Assembly (NCBI GenBank): GCA_024636295.1 | Contig: JAGXHI010000051.1 | Coordinates: 29,796 to 93,795 of the forward strand | Length of the DNA: 64,000 nt | Direction of reading: 5' to 3' | Origin: Desulfuromonadales bacterium | GTDB taxonomy: Bacteria > Desulfobacterota > Desulfuromonadia > Desulfuromonadales > JAGXHI01 | In this document: in pieces, positions 37,294 to 45,978 of the stretch | How positions within the stretch are numbered: the first letter of the stretch is position 1 | How the letters are laid out: each line of letters starts with the position of its first letter | The notes under the pieces: generated by a model | What the model saw: only the letters and a program-made list of their open reading frames with translations | What the model was told of the DNA's origin: nothing | The model's database searches: none | Program-made: the position numbers and the translations under genes

Positions 37294-38334
37294 TCATTCT
37301 ATCCGCAATCGACCGGCAGGGCCTTTTTCAACCCGCCCTACACAGTAGTCCCCGCAGTTTGCGTTTTTCAGCTTCCGGCGCAGTTCCCCGATTTTATCCG
37401 GCGATACGGCCATCAGCAGCCCTCCGGATGTTTGGGGGTCGGCGAGCAGATCGATGGTCTCGGCGGGCAGGTTCGTTCCGTTGATCACACGGGGCAGGTA
37501 ATAGTCCCTGTTCCTGTAGGAACCTTCAGGCACCAGCCCCATGGCAGCCATCTCCAGCACCCGGGGATACGCTGGAAGCGCCTTGCCTTCGATCGCAAGG
37601 CAGACCCCGCTTGCCTCGGCCATTTCCAGGGAATGTCCCAGGAAGCCGAATCCGGTGATGTCGGTGCACGCCGATACTCCTGTCTCCATCATGATCTGTG
37701 AGGCCTCCCGGTTGAGAGAGGCCATCCCCCGGATCGCCTCCTCGATCTCCGCCTCCGTCAGGATCTCTCCCTTCAGTGCCGTCGCCAGAATTCCGGTGCC
37801 GAGCGGCTTTGTCAGAATCAGCAGGTCACCGGGACGACAGCCTACCGTGGTCGCCATGCGGCGGGGGTCCACCATTCCGGTGACCGCAAGGCCGTATTTG
37901 GGCTCCCCGTCTTCAACGGTATGGCCGCCAACGATCACCGCGCCGGCTTCCTTGATCGTTTCGGCGCCACCCCGCAGGATGTCGACCAGGACGCTCATCT
38001 CCAATGAACAGGTGGGAAAGCCTACCAGATTGAGGGCCGTCAGAGGAACGCCTCCCACCGCGTAGATGTCCGAGAGGGCGTTTGCAGCCGCAATCCGTCC
38101 GAACAGAAAAGGATCATCCACCACGGGCGTGAAGAAGTCGACGGACTGAACCAGCGCACGGTCCTCGTCAAGGCGGTATATCCCTGCGTCGGCAAAAGGA
38201 ATAGAGGCCGAAAGGAGATTCGGATCGTCGAATTTGGGCAATTGACGCAGAACCTGCGCCAGTGGCTCGGGAGCCACTTTTCCTGCTCAACCGGAGCTTT
38301 TGGCCAGACTGGTCAGTTTTATTTTCTGGGTCAT
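37294..38334 (-). CDS. selD: Selenide, water dikinase, itself a selenoprotein (Sec at codon 16)
   Basis: SelD makes selenophosphate from selenide and ATP, for selenocysteine. The obvious open frame starts only at the GTG at 38277 and lacks the catalytic N-terminus. Reading through one in-frame TGA (38289-38287) restores the family start: ATG at 38334, MTQKIKLTSLAKSSG, then U16, AGKVAPEPLAQVL. The position equals the active-site Cys/Sec of SelD. About 346 residues result. A hairpin suited to a bacterial SECIS lies 9 nt after the TGA. It is directly downstream of selB; heptamer repeats fill the gap. No SD is visible. Confidence 0.93.
38262..38289 (-). promoter_or_regulatory. UGA Sec codon and candidate SECIS hairpin in selD
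   Basis: After the UGA (38289-38287) and 9 nt comes GTGGCT-CCCG-AGCCAC (38277-38262), a perfect 6-bp stem with a 4-nt loop. Bacterial SECIS elements lie immediately 3' of UGA at about this distance. The stem is short and lacks an obvious bulged U, so the exact structure is uncertain. Confidence 0.6.
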
Positions 38335-38344
38335 GGGAGATTCA

Positions 38345-38419
38345 GTTCAAGGTTCAAGGTTCAAGGTTCAAGGTTCAACGATTCAACGATTCAACGATTC
38401 AACGATTCAACGGTTCAAC
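38345..38419 (-). repeat. Tandem heptamer/octamer repeats between selB and selD
   Basis: On the minus strand, reading toward selD, there are one GTTGAACC and four GTTGAATC octamers, then a transition unit and four CTTGAAC heptamers. The array ends 10 nt before the selD ATG and includes the selB stop codon, so the C-terminal end of SelB is set by the repeat. The same heptamer occurs before hrpB. Confidence 0.9.
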
Positions 38420-40349
38420 GGTTATTCGTTTCGTTTTTCTCTGGCATCTTCCATGCCACCCGTTCGTCCCCGCGGCGCATTGTGTACTTCAGGCCGTCGA
38501 AATGCTCCAGAAGTGCCTGGACCTGTTTTCGGGAGCTGCCCAGTTTGTCCCGGAAATCGGCTAGTGTCAGAGTCTCATGGGTGGTGAAATGCTCCTGAAG
38601 AAGTTCCAATGCACGGAAATAGGTTTCCCCATGGAAAAAGGTTTCCTCCGTGAGACGCACCAGGCGGCCGCTGGCGAAAAGATATCCGAAATAAATCTCG
38701 GACTTTTCCAGGTCCATTCCGATCTGATCGACCATTTCCCTTTTATTTTTGGCCTGTGGTCCTGCTTTGCGGTAGGTATTTTCGATGCGCTCGATCTCCC
38801 TGGCCTGTGCGGGAGCAGGTGTAGGAGAAAAATCGGGCAGGTGAAGCCATTCCTCCCTGCGGGCCAGGACGCCTTCGGCCAGGGCATCGTTCAACAACTG
38901 GTCGAAAGCCTTGGGTGAGAGCTTTTTGGGCAGTGCGCTCTGCAGGGTAGCTCGCGGGATGCCGGGTAAAAGCGGGTTTTCCTCATGGAATTTGGACGTC
39001 CTTTCCGTGAGAACCTTTCGCCAGGCGCGAAATATTTCTATCGTAATCCATTGATCTCCCAGAGAAACGGTTTTTTTTTCGCTCAGGAGGCTCTCCAGAT
39101 GTCCGGCAATCCGCTCGCTTCCCATTCCCGTGATCGATTCAAGTTCCCTGAGTCTTACGGGTCCTGTTTCGGAAATCTTCTGAAGAAGGAACGAAATCTC
39201 TCCCGATTCGAGTTCGGCCAGAGTTTCCATTATCTCCTGGCGGAAGCGACGGTGTTTGACCGGATTGGGATCAATGACGATTCCGCCTCCGATGGTGGTC
39301 ACGGGGGAATAGGAGCGGATGATGAAGCAGTCCTGTCGATGAGCGACAAGGGGACGATCGAGGTGAATCTGGACAATGGCGCTTTCCCCCGGATCGAGTC
39401 TGTCACGATCGAGCAGGGCCACCACGCCCACAACCCGTGCGGTGCCCAGGTGAAAATGGACGGGATCGCGAAACTTGAGGGGACGGGGTGCATCCGGAAG
39501 CAGATTGAGGCGGATGTCCATCCGGGAGGTCTGTTCGAAGATGCCGGGGGTCCCCACGACCGAACCCCGCCGGATCAGATCGCGATCCAGTCCGACCAGG
39601 TTCAGTGCGGCCCGCTGGCCAGCGAAGCCCTCCGTCTCTTTTTTGCCGAAAACCTGGATTTCCCGCACGCGCACCTGCTTTCCGGGAGGGAGGACCTCCA
39701 CCAGATCTCCTTCCCGGACCCGGCCGGAGAGGATGGTGCCTGTGATCACGGTCCCGAAGCCGCTGACGGAAAAGTCCCGGTCCACCGGAAGCCGGAGCGG
39801 ACCGTCTGCATCCTTGGGCGTCAGGGTCTGGACTGATTTCCGGATCGTTTCAAGCAATTCGGGTATCCCCTTTCCGGTTATGGAGGAAACCCGGCAAAAG
39901 GGAGCATCCTTGAGAAAAGTTTCCGCGACTTCCTCCCGGATCTCCTCTTCGACGAGATCAATCCAGTCCTGCTCGGCCAGGTCGCACTTGGTGAGCACCA
40001 CGATTCCCCGCTGGATGTTCAACAGTTCAAGGATCTGCAGGTGCTCATGCGTCTGGGGCATGACCCCTTCCATGACGTCCACCACCAGCAGCACCAGGTC
40101 GATGCCTCCGATTCCGGTGAGCATATTGTTGATAAACCGCTCGTGGCCCGGGACATCAACCACGCCGGCGACTGTGCCGTCCGGCAGTCGAAAGGGAGCG
40201 AACCCCAGGTCGATTGAGATCCCCCTCGCCTTCTCCTCCTTCAGACGATCCGTGTCCTTACCGGTAAGAGCCCGGATGAGAGCTGTTTTTCCATGATCGA
40301 CGTGACCCGCCGTTCCGATGATGATATGCCTTTTCGAAGCTTCATTCAT
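38415..40349 (-). CDS. selB: Selenocysteine-specific elongation factor
   Basis: This 644-residue translational GTPase delivers Sec-tRNA to UGA codons marked by SECIS hairpins. G1 GTAGHVDHGKTAL, G3 VDVPGHERF, G4 TKCD are at the N-terminus. Two EF-Tu-like barrel domains follow, then domain 3 and a set of winged-helix domains (about residues 380-640) that bind the SECIS RNA. The start overlaps the selA stop by 8 nt. The stop codon lies in the heptamer array. Confidence 0.96.
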   Translation of the reverse strand: MNEASKRHIIIGTAGHVDHGKTALIRALTGKDTDRLKEEKARGISIDLGFAPFRLPDGTVAGVVDVPGHERFINNMLTGIGGIDLVLLVVDVMEGVMPQTHEHLQILELLNIQRGIVVLTKCDLAEQDWIDLVEEEIREEVAETFLKDAPFCRVSSITGKGIPELLETIRKSVQTLTPKDADGPLRLPVDRDFSVSGFGTVITGTILSGRVREGDLVEVLPPGKQVRVREIQVFGKKETEGFAGQRAALNLVGLDRDLIRRGSVVGTPGIFEQTSRMDIRLNLLPDAPRPLKFRDPVHFHLGTARVVGVVALLDRDRLDPGESAIVQIHLDRPLVAHRQDCFIIRSYSPVTTIGGGIVIDPNPVKHRRFRQEIMETLAELESGEISFLLQKISETGPVRLRELESITGMGSERIAGHLESLLSEKKTVSLGDQWITIEIFRAWRKVLTERTSKFHEENPLLPGIPRATLQSALPKKLSPKAFDQLLNDALAEGVLARREEWLHLPDFSPTPAPAQAREIERIENTYRKAGPQAKNKREMVDQIGMDLEKSEIYFGYLFASGRLVRLTEETFFHGETYFRALELLQEHFTTHETLTLADFRDKLGSSRKQVQALLEHFDGLKYTMRRGDERVAWKMPEKNETNNR

Positions 40350-41766
40350 GATGAGGAGTTTCGGTGCGAAGCGCGGACGCGAGCAGTGTCGGGAGAAGAT
40401 TTTCCTCGTCCTGATTCAGTGTGCGGGGATTGAGAAGAAACCGTCCTTCATGTATGCGGCCAACGAGGGGAGGATCGCCATGGCGCAGCCGGTCTGAAAG
40501 ATCGTCGACGGACATGCGGCCGGGAGCGATGGCAACGGCATACCCGGTCAATTCGGTCAGGGGAAGGGCTCCTCCCCCTACCCGGGAGGATTCCGGGATC
40601 GTCTCGACAGCAGCCAGATCATCCAGCTCTTTCGCCAGCTTTTTTTCCAGGCGCCGGCATTTTCTTTCAAGTTTTTCCGCGGGAATGGCCAACATGCGCA
40701 GAACGGGAATTTCCCTCAGGGCTTCGTCGGCATCCAGATAATGGCGCAGCGTCGCCTCCAGGGCCGCCAGGGTCATCTTGTCCGCCCGCAGGGCGCGGGC
40801 CAGCGGATGGCTGCGGATGCTGTCCAGGGCCCGTTTCTTCCCGACGATCAGTCCGCCCTGGGGGCCGCCCAGCAGTTTGTCGCCGCTGAAGGTGATCACA
40901 TCCACCCCGGCGGCGACGGCATCAGCGACCGTAGGCTCGCGGGGAAGGCCAAAAGAAGACAGATCGGATATCATGCCGCTGCCCAGATCCTCCATCACCG
41001 GCAGACTCTTCTGCCGGCCGAATTTCACAAGCTCTCCCGCAGAGACCTCGGCGGTGAAGCCCACGATGCGGTAATTGCTGGTATGGACCTTCAGGAGTAG
41101 GGCGGTGTTTTCATTGACGGCCTGCTCGTAGTCTCGAAGGTGGGTTTTGTTCGTGGTTCCCACTTCCCTGAGAAGGCATCCTCCGGCGGCCATGACATCG
41201 GGGATCCGGAAGGCGCCTCCGATTTCCACCAGTTCGCCCCTGGAAACGACGACCTCCCTGTCCCGCGCCAGCGCGGCCAGGGACAGAAGGACCGCGCCGG
41301 CGTTATTGTTCACGACGGTTGCGGCTTCCGCTCCGGTGAGGCGGCAGAGGATTTCCTCGATATGGGAATACCGGTGTCCCCGGGCGCCCGTTTCGAGGTC
41401 GAATTCGAGATTGGAGTAGGATTCGCCGACCTCCCGGACGGCGGCCAGGGCGAATCGGCTCAAGGGGGCTCTTCCCAGATTGGTATGGAGGAGGGTGCCG
41501 GTGGCGTTGACGACCTTCCGCAGGGAAGGACGGCGGGACCGAACCCACAGGACCGCATCAGCGGCTATCGCATCTATGGAGAGATCAAGGCGCTGCACCG
41601 ATTTGGGATCCCGCAGAATTTCACGGCGAAGCTCCCCGATCCGGGCCTGCACGCCCTCCAGCAGCAATGCTCGCGGATAAGTCTCGATCAGCTCCGCCAG
41701 AGGCGGTGCGCCCAGAACCCGGTCCACCGACGGGAGATTTCGCAGCAGGTTCTGTAGGTCGTTCAT
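40342..41766 (-). CDS. selA: L-seryl-tRNA(Sec) selenium transferase
   Basis: This 474-residue PLP enzyme converts Ser-tRNA(Sec) to Sec-tRNA(Sec) using selenophosphate. The opening LRNLPSVDRVLGAP, NATGTLLHTNLGRAPLS and the PLP lysine in FSGDKLLGGPQGG (about residue 299) identify it. The start at 41766 (GGAAAGG before ATG) fits relatives; a longer upstream frame does not. It forms a unit with selB and selD. selC (tRNA-Sec) was not found in the window. Confidence 0.96.
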   Translation of the reverse strand: MNDLQNLLRNLPSVDRVLGAPPLAELIETYPRALLLEGVQARIGELRREILRDPKSVQRLDLSIDAIAADAVLWVRSRRPSLRKVVNATGTLLHTNLGRAPLSRFALAAVREVGESYSNLEFDLETGARGHRYSHIEEILCRLTGAEAATVVNNNAGAVLLSLAALARDREVVVSRGELVEIGGAFRIPDVMAAGGCLLREVGTTNKTHLRDYEQAVNENTALLLKVHTSNYRIVGFTAEVSAGELVKFGRQKSLPVMEDLGSGMISDLSSFGLPREPTVADAVAAGVDVITFSGDKLLGGPQGGLIVGKKRALDSIRSHPLARALRADKMTLAALEATLRHYLDADEALREIPVLRMLAIPAEKLERKCRRLEKKLAKELDDLAAVETIPESSRVGGGALPLTELTGYAVAIAPGRMSVDDLSDRLRHGDPPLVGRIHEGRFLLNPRTLNQDEENLLPTLLASALRTETPHHE

Positions 41767-41873
41767 GGCCTTTCCGGGAATATCACTGCGTGGTCTGCAA
41801 GGGTTGGAATACAGGAGTGTCAGGAGCCGCAGGAGCCGGGAATCGAGGGGAAGATAGCATGAAAATGAGAAAA

Positions 41874-42068
41874 TCACAAGGAGCGCAATGCGTCCGTGGA
41901 GGAGGAAGAAAAACGGGTCTCTCCATCGAGCTGTTCGATCGTCATTCCGGTCGAGGAGATTCTGGTCCGGTAGGGCAGTGAAGTATCGATTCCCCTCAAC
42001 CGCAGGATTTTAGCAACAAGGATGGGGCTCTTCCCATAGATTTCCTCCATTCGGATCATCACCTGCAT
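41874..42068 (-). CDS. Small conserved-looking protein upstream of selA (64 aa)
   Basis: The frame extends further upstream, but a strong AAAGGAG lies 10 nt before an internal ATG at 42068, giving a 64-residue protein. It starts MQVMIRMEEIYGKSPILVAK, has basic helices with ILRLRGIDTSLPYRTRI, and ends in a Ser-rich tail. I do not recognise it. It lies about 107 nt upstream of selA on the same strand and may be cotranscribed. Confidence 0.5.
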   Translation of the reverse strand: MQVMIRMEEIYGKSPILVAKILRLRGIDTSLPYRTRISSTGMTIEQLDGETRFSSSSTDALRSL

Positions 42069-42374
42069 GCCGGAATTTCTCCTTTCGGGCGAAGTGGGAA
42101 CGGAAGGCTGCTCCGGAAAAATGGACCGAACATTACTCAATATCACCGGACCGAAGGTTGTCAAGCAGGTTTTTCCATCGTTTGGATTTTGCAGGCGAAG
42201 GAAGGGGCTTCCATGTTGATCGAAATTCGTATATCCTAGCCTCTGTCCGAAAAACGGCATTTTCCGCAAAACCGTTGTCTATCCGCGGTTTTGCTTCGGT
42301 TTTGAGGAAGAACATTTTCATGAACGGCAAAACCGGGGCGGATTCTTCTTCCACCTTCCTCTCGGCTGGTCCTG
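42069..42374. other. Divergent intergenic region with hairpin
   Basis: This separates the minus-strand sel cluster from the plus-strand radical SAM gene, so it should hold two promoters; none is clear. A perfect 9-bp inverted repeat (GCAAAACCG/CGGTTTTGC, 42266-42294) with a 11-nt loop is the only structure seen. No other gene is supported here. Confidence 0.5.
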
Positions 42375-43694
42375 ATGAACGATAAAAAAACGATTCTTTC
42401 ACTGGTAGCGGATCAGGACGGACAGGTCTTTGAGCATCCCGATCTGCTCATGGTGGGAATGAGCGGCATGTCCGCAAGGCGACCGTTCGCGGAGGAACTG
42501 ATGCCGCTTCCCGAGGGAAGCAGGCTCTTCGTGATACCCCATACGCCTCCTTTCGGACGAGACCGAAAAACCGGTCGTATGGTTACCGTCGACCGTCTCC
42601 CGCGGCGTTGGGGGGGAGGCGCCGCACAGGCCGTCTCCGCCTTTCTGGTCCCGGGATACACCCGGACCCTTCTGCCCGCGGCGGATTATAGAAGCAAAAG
42701 TATTCAGCTGCCCCTGTGGTCCTATACGGCAGTGGGGTGGTGCGTGGAAGAGGATCGTTTCTATGCTGCCGCCGTCCGGGTGGATGAAAACACCCAGTGG
42801 CAGCCTGAAAATTATGACGATCGGGAGCTCGATCCCCTGGTGCGCCGGAAACTTGGAGAGCAACCGGAGAACCGGCTTCTTGAGCAACTTGCCCGATGCG
42901 CCCTGGATTATCATTGCTTCGCCGCCAAGAACCTCTTCTACGAGCGCTGGGAGGCGCCGCTGCCGACATCCCCTGCCTGCAATTCCCGGTGCCTGGGCTG
43001 CATTTCCCTTCAGGAATCCGACTGCTGCCCCTCCAGCCAGGAACGTCTCGATTTCGTCCCGACCGAGGAGGAGATCTGCGGAATCGCCGTCCCTCATCTG
43101 CGTCATGCCGAAAACGCCATCGTCTCCTTCGGCCAGGGATGCGAGGGAGATCCCATCCTGCAGGTCGATGTCATCTGCGATGCCGTCCGGCGGATGCGGC
43201 GGGAAACCGCCCGGGGCACAATCAACTTCAATTCCAATGCGTCCATTCCCGATGCCGTCGACCGTCTGGCGGAGGCCGGAACGGATTCAATGAGAATTTC
43301 ACTCAATTCCGCGCAGCAGCGTTTATACGAAGCCTATTACAGGCCTCGGGGCTATGCTTTCGAGGACGTCGTGGAATCGATTCGCCGCGCTCGCAGGGCG
43401 GGGATGTTCACCATGCTCAACTATCTCGTATTCCCGGGAATTACCGATCACCCGGATGAAGTGGATGCTCTGAGCTGTCTCCTGGAGGAAACCGGGCTTG
43501 ATATGATTCAGATGCGGAACCTCAGCATTGATCCGTCCTTCTACTGGGAGCATATGGAAGGGCAGGGGGAGGGGATGGGAATGGGGCGGATGATGAATCT
43601 TCTGAAAGAAAGATTCCCGCATCTGCAGTATGGATATTTCAACCGTACCAGAGAAAATTTTTATCCGCAAACGACTGACAAGGAAGGCAAATGA
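42375..43694 (+). CDS. Radical SAM protein with CxxxCxxC motif
   Basis: This protein of 439 residues has a unique N-terminal ~195 residues (LMVGMSGMSARRPFAEELMPLPEGS onward, no known domain seen). A radical SAM core follows with CNSRCLGC (Cys about 201, 205, 208), FGQGCEGDP (GGEP-like) and SISLNSAQ-like sugar-pocket segment MRISLNSAQQ. The N-terminal part may recognise the substrate. It overlaps the SH3 protein gene by 4 nt (ATGA). Substrate unknown; the family occurs in Geobacter-like genomes. Confidence 0.85.
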   Translation: MNDKKTILSLVADQDGQVFEHPDLLMVGMSGMSARRPFAEELMPLPEGSRLFVIPHTPPFGRDRKTGRMVTVDRLPRRWGGGAAQAVSAFLVPGYTRTLLPAADYRSKSIQLPLWSYTAVGWCVEEDRFYAAAVRVDENTQWQPENYDDRELDPLVRRKLGEQPENRLLEQLARCALDYHCFAAKNLFYERWEAPLPTSPACNSRCLGCISLQESDCCPSSQERLDFVPTEEEICGIAVPHLRHAENAIVSFGQGCEGDPILQVDVICDAVRRMRRETARGTINFNSNASIPDAVDRLAEAGTDSMRISLNSAQQRLYEAYYRPRGYAFEDVVESIRRARRAGMFTMLNYLVFPGITDHPDEVDALSCLLEETGLDMIQMRNLSIDPSFYWEHMEGQGEGMGMGRMMNLLKERFPHLQYGYFNRTRENFYPQTTDKEGK

Positions 43695-44410
43695 ACAAAA
43701 AAGAATTTAAACTCATCCGAAGGTTTTCCGAAGTTCTTATCTGCAAGGGTTTTTTTCTCGCTCTTCTGGTGATGGCTATTTTACTGATTGCCGGCGCCGC
43801 CGCGGCCCAGACCCAGTATGTCAGCGATGAACTGACCGTCACCATGCGCCGTGGCGAGGGTGATGAGTACAAGATTTTGAAACTTCTTCGGGTCGGGACC
43901 CCTGTCCAGGTTTTGGCGCAGGGCGATCGCCATCTCCTGGTGAAGACTTCGGACGGGACGGAAGGGTATGTTCTGAAGCAGTATCTTACCGAGAAAGTTC
44001 CTGATGCGATCGTAGCCAACCGAATTGAAAAGGAGCGGGACCAGCTAAAGAGCACGCTGGAAAACCTCCAAGGCGACAAAGCCGGTCTGGCGGCTAAAAT
44101 GGAAGAATTAAACCAGAAAGCGACCGAACTGGAGGAGGAGCTGGCCAAGACTCGCCAGGAACTGCAGACGGTACGTGTCAGTTACAATGAGCTGCAGGAA
44201 AAATCGAAAAATGTGGTTAAACTCGCGGATGAACGTGAGATGTTTGAGAAGGAAAACGTCAGTCTGACATCCGAGGTGAAGACCCTGAGGGAAGAGAATG
44301 ATCAGCTGCTTCTGACCGGCGTGATCAAGTGGTTTTTCGCCGGCGCCGGGGTCTTCTTTTTCGGATGGATGATTGGAAAGATTTCCCGAAAGAAAAAACG
44401 CGGTTTTTAG
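43691..44410 (+). CDS. TIGR04211-type SH3 and coiled-coil membrane protein
   Basis: This 239-residue protein has an N-terminal signal or anchor (about residues 20-40, ending AAAAQ), a bacterial SH3 domain (about 42-105, LTVTMRRGEGDEYKILKLL), a long coiled coil (about 115-205), a C-terminal membrane helix (about 212-230) and a basic tail KISRKKKRG. This order is that of the TIGR04211 SH3 family (YgiM-like). It is probably periplasmic with cell-wall contact. It overlaps the radical SAM gene by 4 nt. Confidence 0.85.
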   Translation: MNKKEFKLIRRFSEVLICKGFFLALLVMAILLIAGAAAAQTQYVSDELTVTMRRGEGDEYKILKLLRVGTPVQVLAQGDRHLLVKTSDGTEGYVLKQYLTEKVPDAIVANRIEKERDQLKSTLENLQGDKAGLAAKMEELNQKATELEEELAKTRQELQTVRVSYNELQEKSKNVVKLADEREMFEKENVSLTSEVKTLREENDQLLLTGVIKWFFAGAGVFFFGWMIGKISRKKKRGF

Positions 44411-44463
44411 AAGATCAAGGAACTTACCCGTCTGCAGTATTGCCCTCATTCGGAGGGTTGCAC

Positions 44464-45303
44464 ATGAGCCTCAAGGAATACATCAAGCCGGCCGAAAGCT
44501 GGACGGCCAGACAGCTCGCGGATTTCCTCCGGGGTCATCATCCAGAGGATTTTCACCTCGTCGATTTACGTCGCCCCGCCGAGTTCGAGAAGGGACATCT
44601 GCCGGGAGCCTTGCGGATTTCGCCGGAGGATCTCCCCGATCGCCTGGCGGAGCTCAACCGGGGAAAACCCGTTATTCTCATCTGCTCCTCCGGTCTGCGC
44701 AGTCGTGCCTCGGTAGCGATTCTGCACCATTCCGGTTTTCTGGATCTCCAATATCTGGCCGGCGGGATGGAGGCCTGGGAGGGGCGGGCCGCCCGTGGAA
44801 TTCCGGAGGCGGAATTAATGCTGTTTTCCCCAGATTTTCCTCCAGAGAAACATACTGCTCTTGCTTGGCTGATGGAGGACGGCACCGGAAAATTCTACGC
44901 GGAGTTGACGGATCGGCTGCAGGATCGGGAGGTCCGAAACCTTTTCAGGGAACTGAAGGAGGCCGAGGAAGAGCATAAGAAATCCCTCTTGGCCGTTTAC
45001 GAAGGGCTGACAGGACGTCCGCCGGGGCCAGGATTTCCAGCCGATGCTTTTCCGGAGATCCCTCTGGAGGGAAGGATGGAGGGGGGGATGCAGGTTGATG
45101 AGGCGCTGGACTGGTTACGGGGGCGGCTGGTCAGGGATATCCTTGAGCTTTCCATGGCGATGGAGATAAACGCCCTCGATCGCTATCTCTTTTTACGCAG
45201 AAAGCTCCCGGATGAGAATTCCCGGAGGGTTTTCGAGCTTCTCTCCGACGAGGAGAGGCATCACCTGGAAAAGCTCTCCCGTCTTTTCGATCATTTTCTG
45301 TAA
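44464..45303 (+). CDS. Rhodanese fused to ferritin-like (rubrerythrin-type) domain
   Basis: This 279-residue two-domain protein has a rhodanese domain (about residues 12-115; LVDLRRPAEFEKGHLPGA and active-site loop CSSGLRSRA, Cys about 79). A ferritin-like four-helix domain follows (about 135-279) with the carboxylate/His pairs EEEHKKS and DEERHHLEKL that suggest a di-iron site. It may couple sulfur transfer with peroxide or oxygen handling. GGAGGG precedes ATG 44464. Nearby TIGR04211 and radical SAM genes are in the same direction. Confidence 0.85.
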   Translation: MSLKEYIKPAESWTARQLADFLRGHHPEDFHLVDLRRPAEFEKGHLPGALRISPEDLPDRLAELNRGKPVILICSSGLRSRASVAILHHSGFLDLQYLAGGMEAWEGRAARGIPEAELMLFSPDFPPEKHTALAWLMEDGTGKFYAELTDRLQDREVRNLFRELKEAEEEHKKSLLAVYEGLTGRPPGPGFPADAFPEIPLEGRMEGGMQVDEALDWLRGRLVRDILELSMAMEINALDRYLFLRRKLPDENSRRVFELLSDEERHHLEKLSRLFDHFL

Positions 45304-45377
45304 GTGAGCAGAAACCCTAGTATCCACTGCCCGTTCGCTTTGTCCAGTCTCCGTATCGTGCTGGCACACGTTTCTTT

Positions 45378-45962
45378 TCAGGGTTCCGCCAGGTAATGAG
45401 CTGCAAAGGCCCTGGCCTCCAGAAGAAATTTGCGGCAGTCGGCTTCCATCCCCGAAAAATTCCTTTTCAGCTCCCCGATACCTCCGCCCATGGGATTCGG
45501 ACGTCTCAGGCGTGCGGAAATCCGCTTCAACACCGTATCGACCACTTCCATCTTTCGGTAGGAAACCAGCCAATTGTGGGAAATCATGCGAGGGGCGACT
45601 GTGGCCAGACCTTCGGGAAGATTGTCCGCGTTCTCCTGCAGAATTTCATAGACGCGATCTGCGAAATCCTCCAGGGAAAGGGATGAATAGAGAGCCCAGT
45701 TGCGGGCGAGAAGATGGTCGTAAAAGATATCGACCATGATCGCCCGGTAGTGCCCGAAATGGGGATGTATGCGGTATTTGCTGCGCCGGAAGTGAGAATT
45801 TTCGTGGGCAAAAACATCGATTTTGCGGTGCAGGTCAATGCCTCTTCCGATCCTCGGAGAATAAAAACCTTCGAGGCGACCCTTGATGAAATCGCCCATG
45901 ATCGCGCCGAGCATTATGTCTGGCTCGGATCCGGCAAGATAAAGGTGTACGAGGTAATTCAA
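45378..45962 (-). CDS. Acyl carrier protein phosphodiesterase (AcpH, DUF479) family
   Basis: This 194-residue HD-like protein has the family start MNYLVHLYLAGSEPDIMLGAIMGDFIKG and the metal-site pattern LHRKIDVFAHEN plus HFGHYRAIMVDIFYDHLLA. AcpH-type enzymes remove 4'-phosphopantetheine from acyl carrier protein, the reverse of AcpS encoded at 25.4 kb. The physiological role is uncertain in most bacteria. It follows the TPR gene after 16 nt on the minus strand. Confidence 0.88.
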   Translation of the reverse strand: MNYLVHLYLAGSEPDIMLGAIMGDFIKGRLEGFYSPRIGRGIDLHRKIDVFAHENSHFRRSKYRIHPHFGHYRAIMVDIFYDHLLARNWALYSSLSLEDFADRVYEILQENADNLPEGLATVAPRMISHNWLVSYRKMEVVDTVLKRISARLRRPNPMGGGIGELKRNFSGMEADCRKFLLEARAFAAHYLAEP

Positions 45963-45978
45963 GAATGAGGTTCCGGTC

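Noticed and set aside
41767..42374. selC (tRNA-Sec) near selA
   Set aside because: No 90-100 nt cloverleaf with TCA anticodon and CCA end could be built here or elsewhere in the window.
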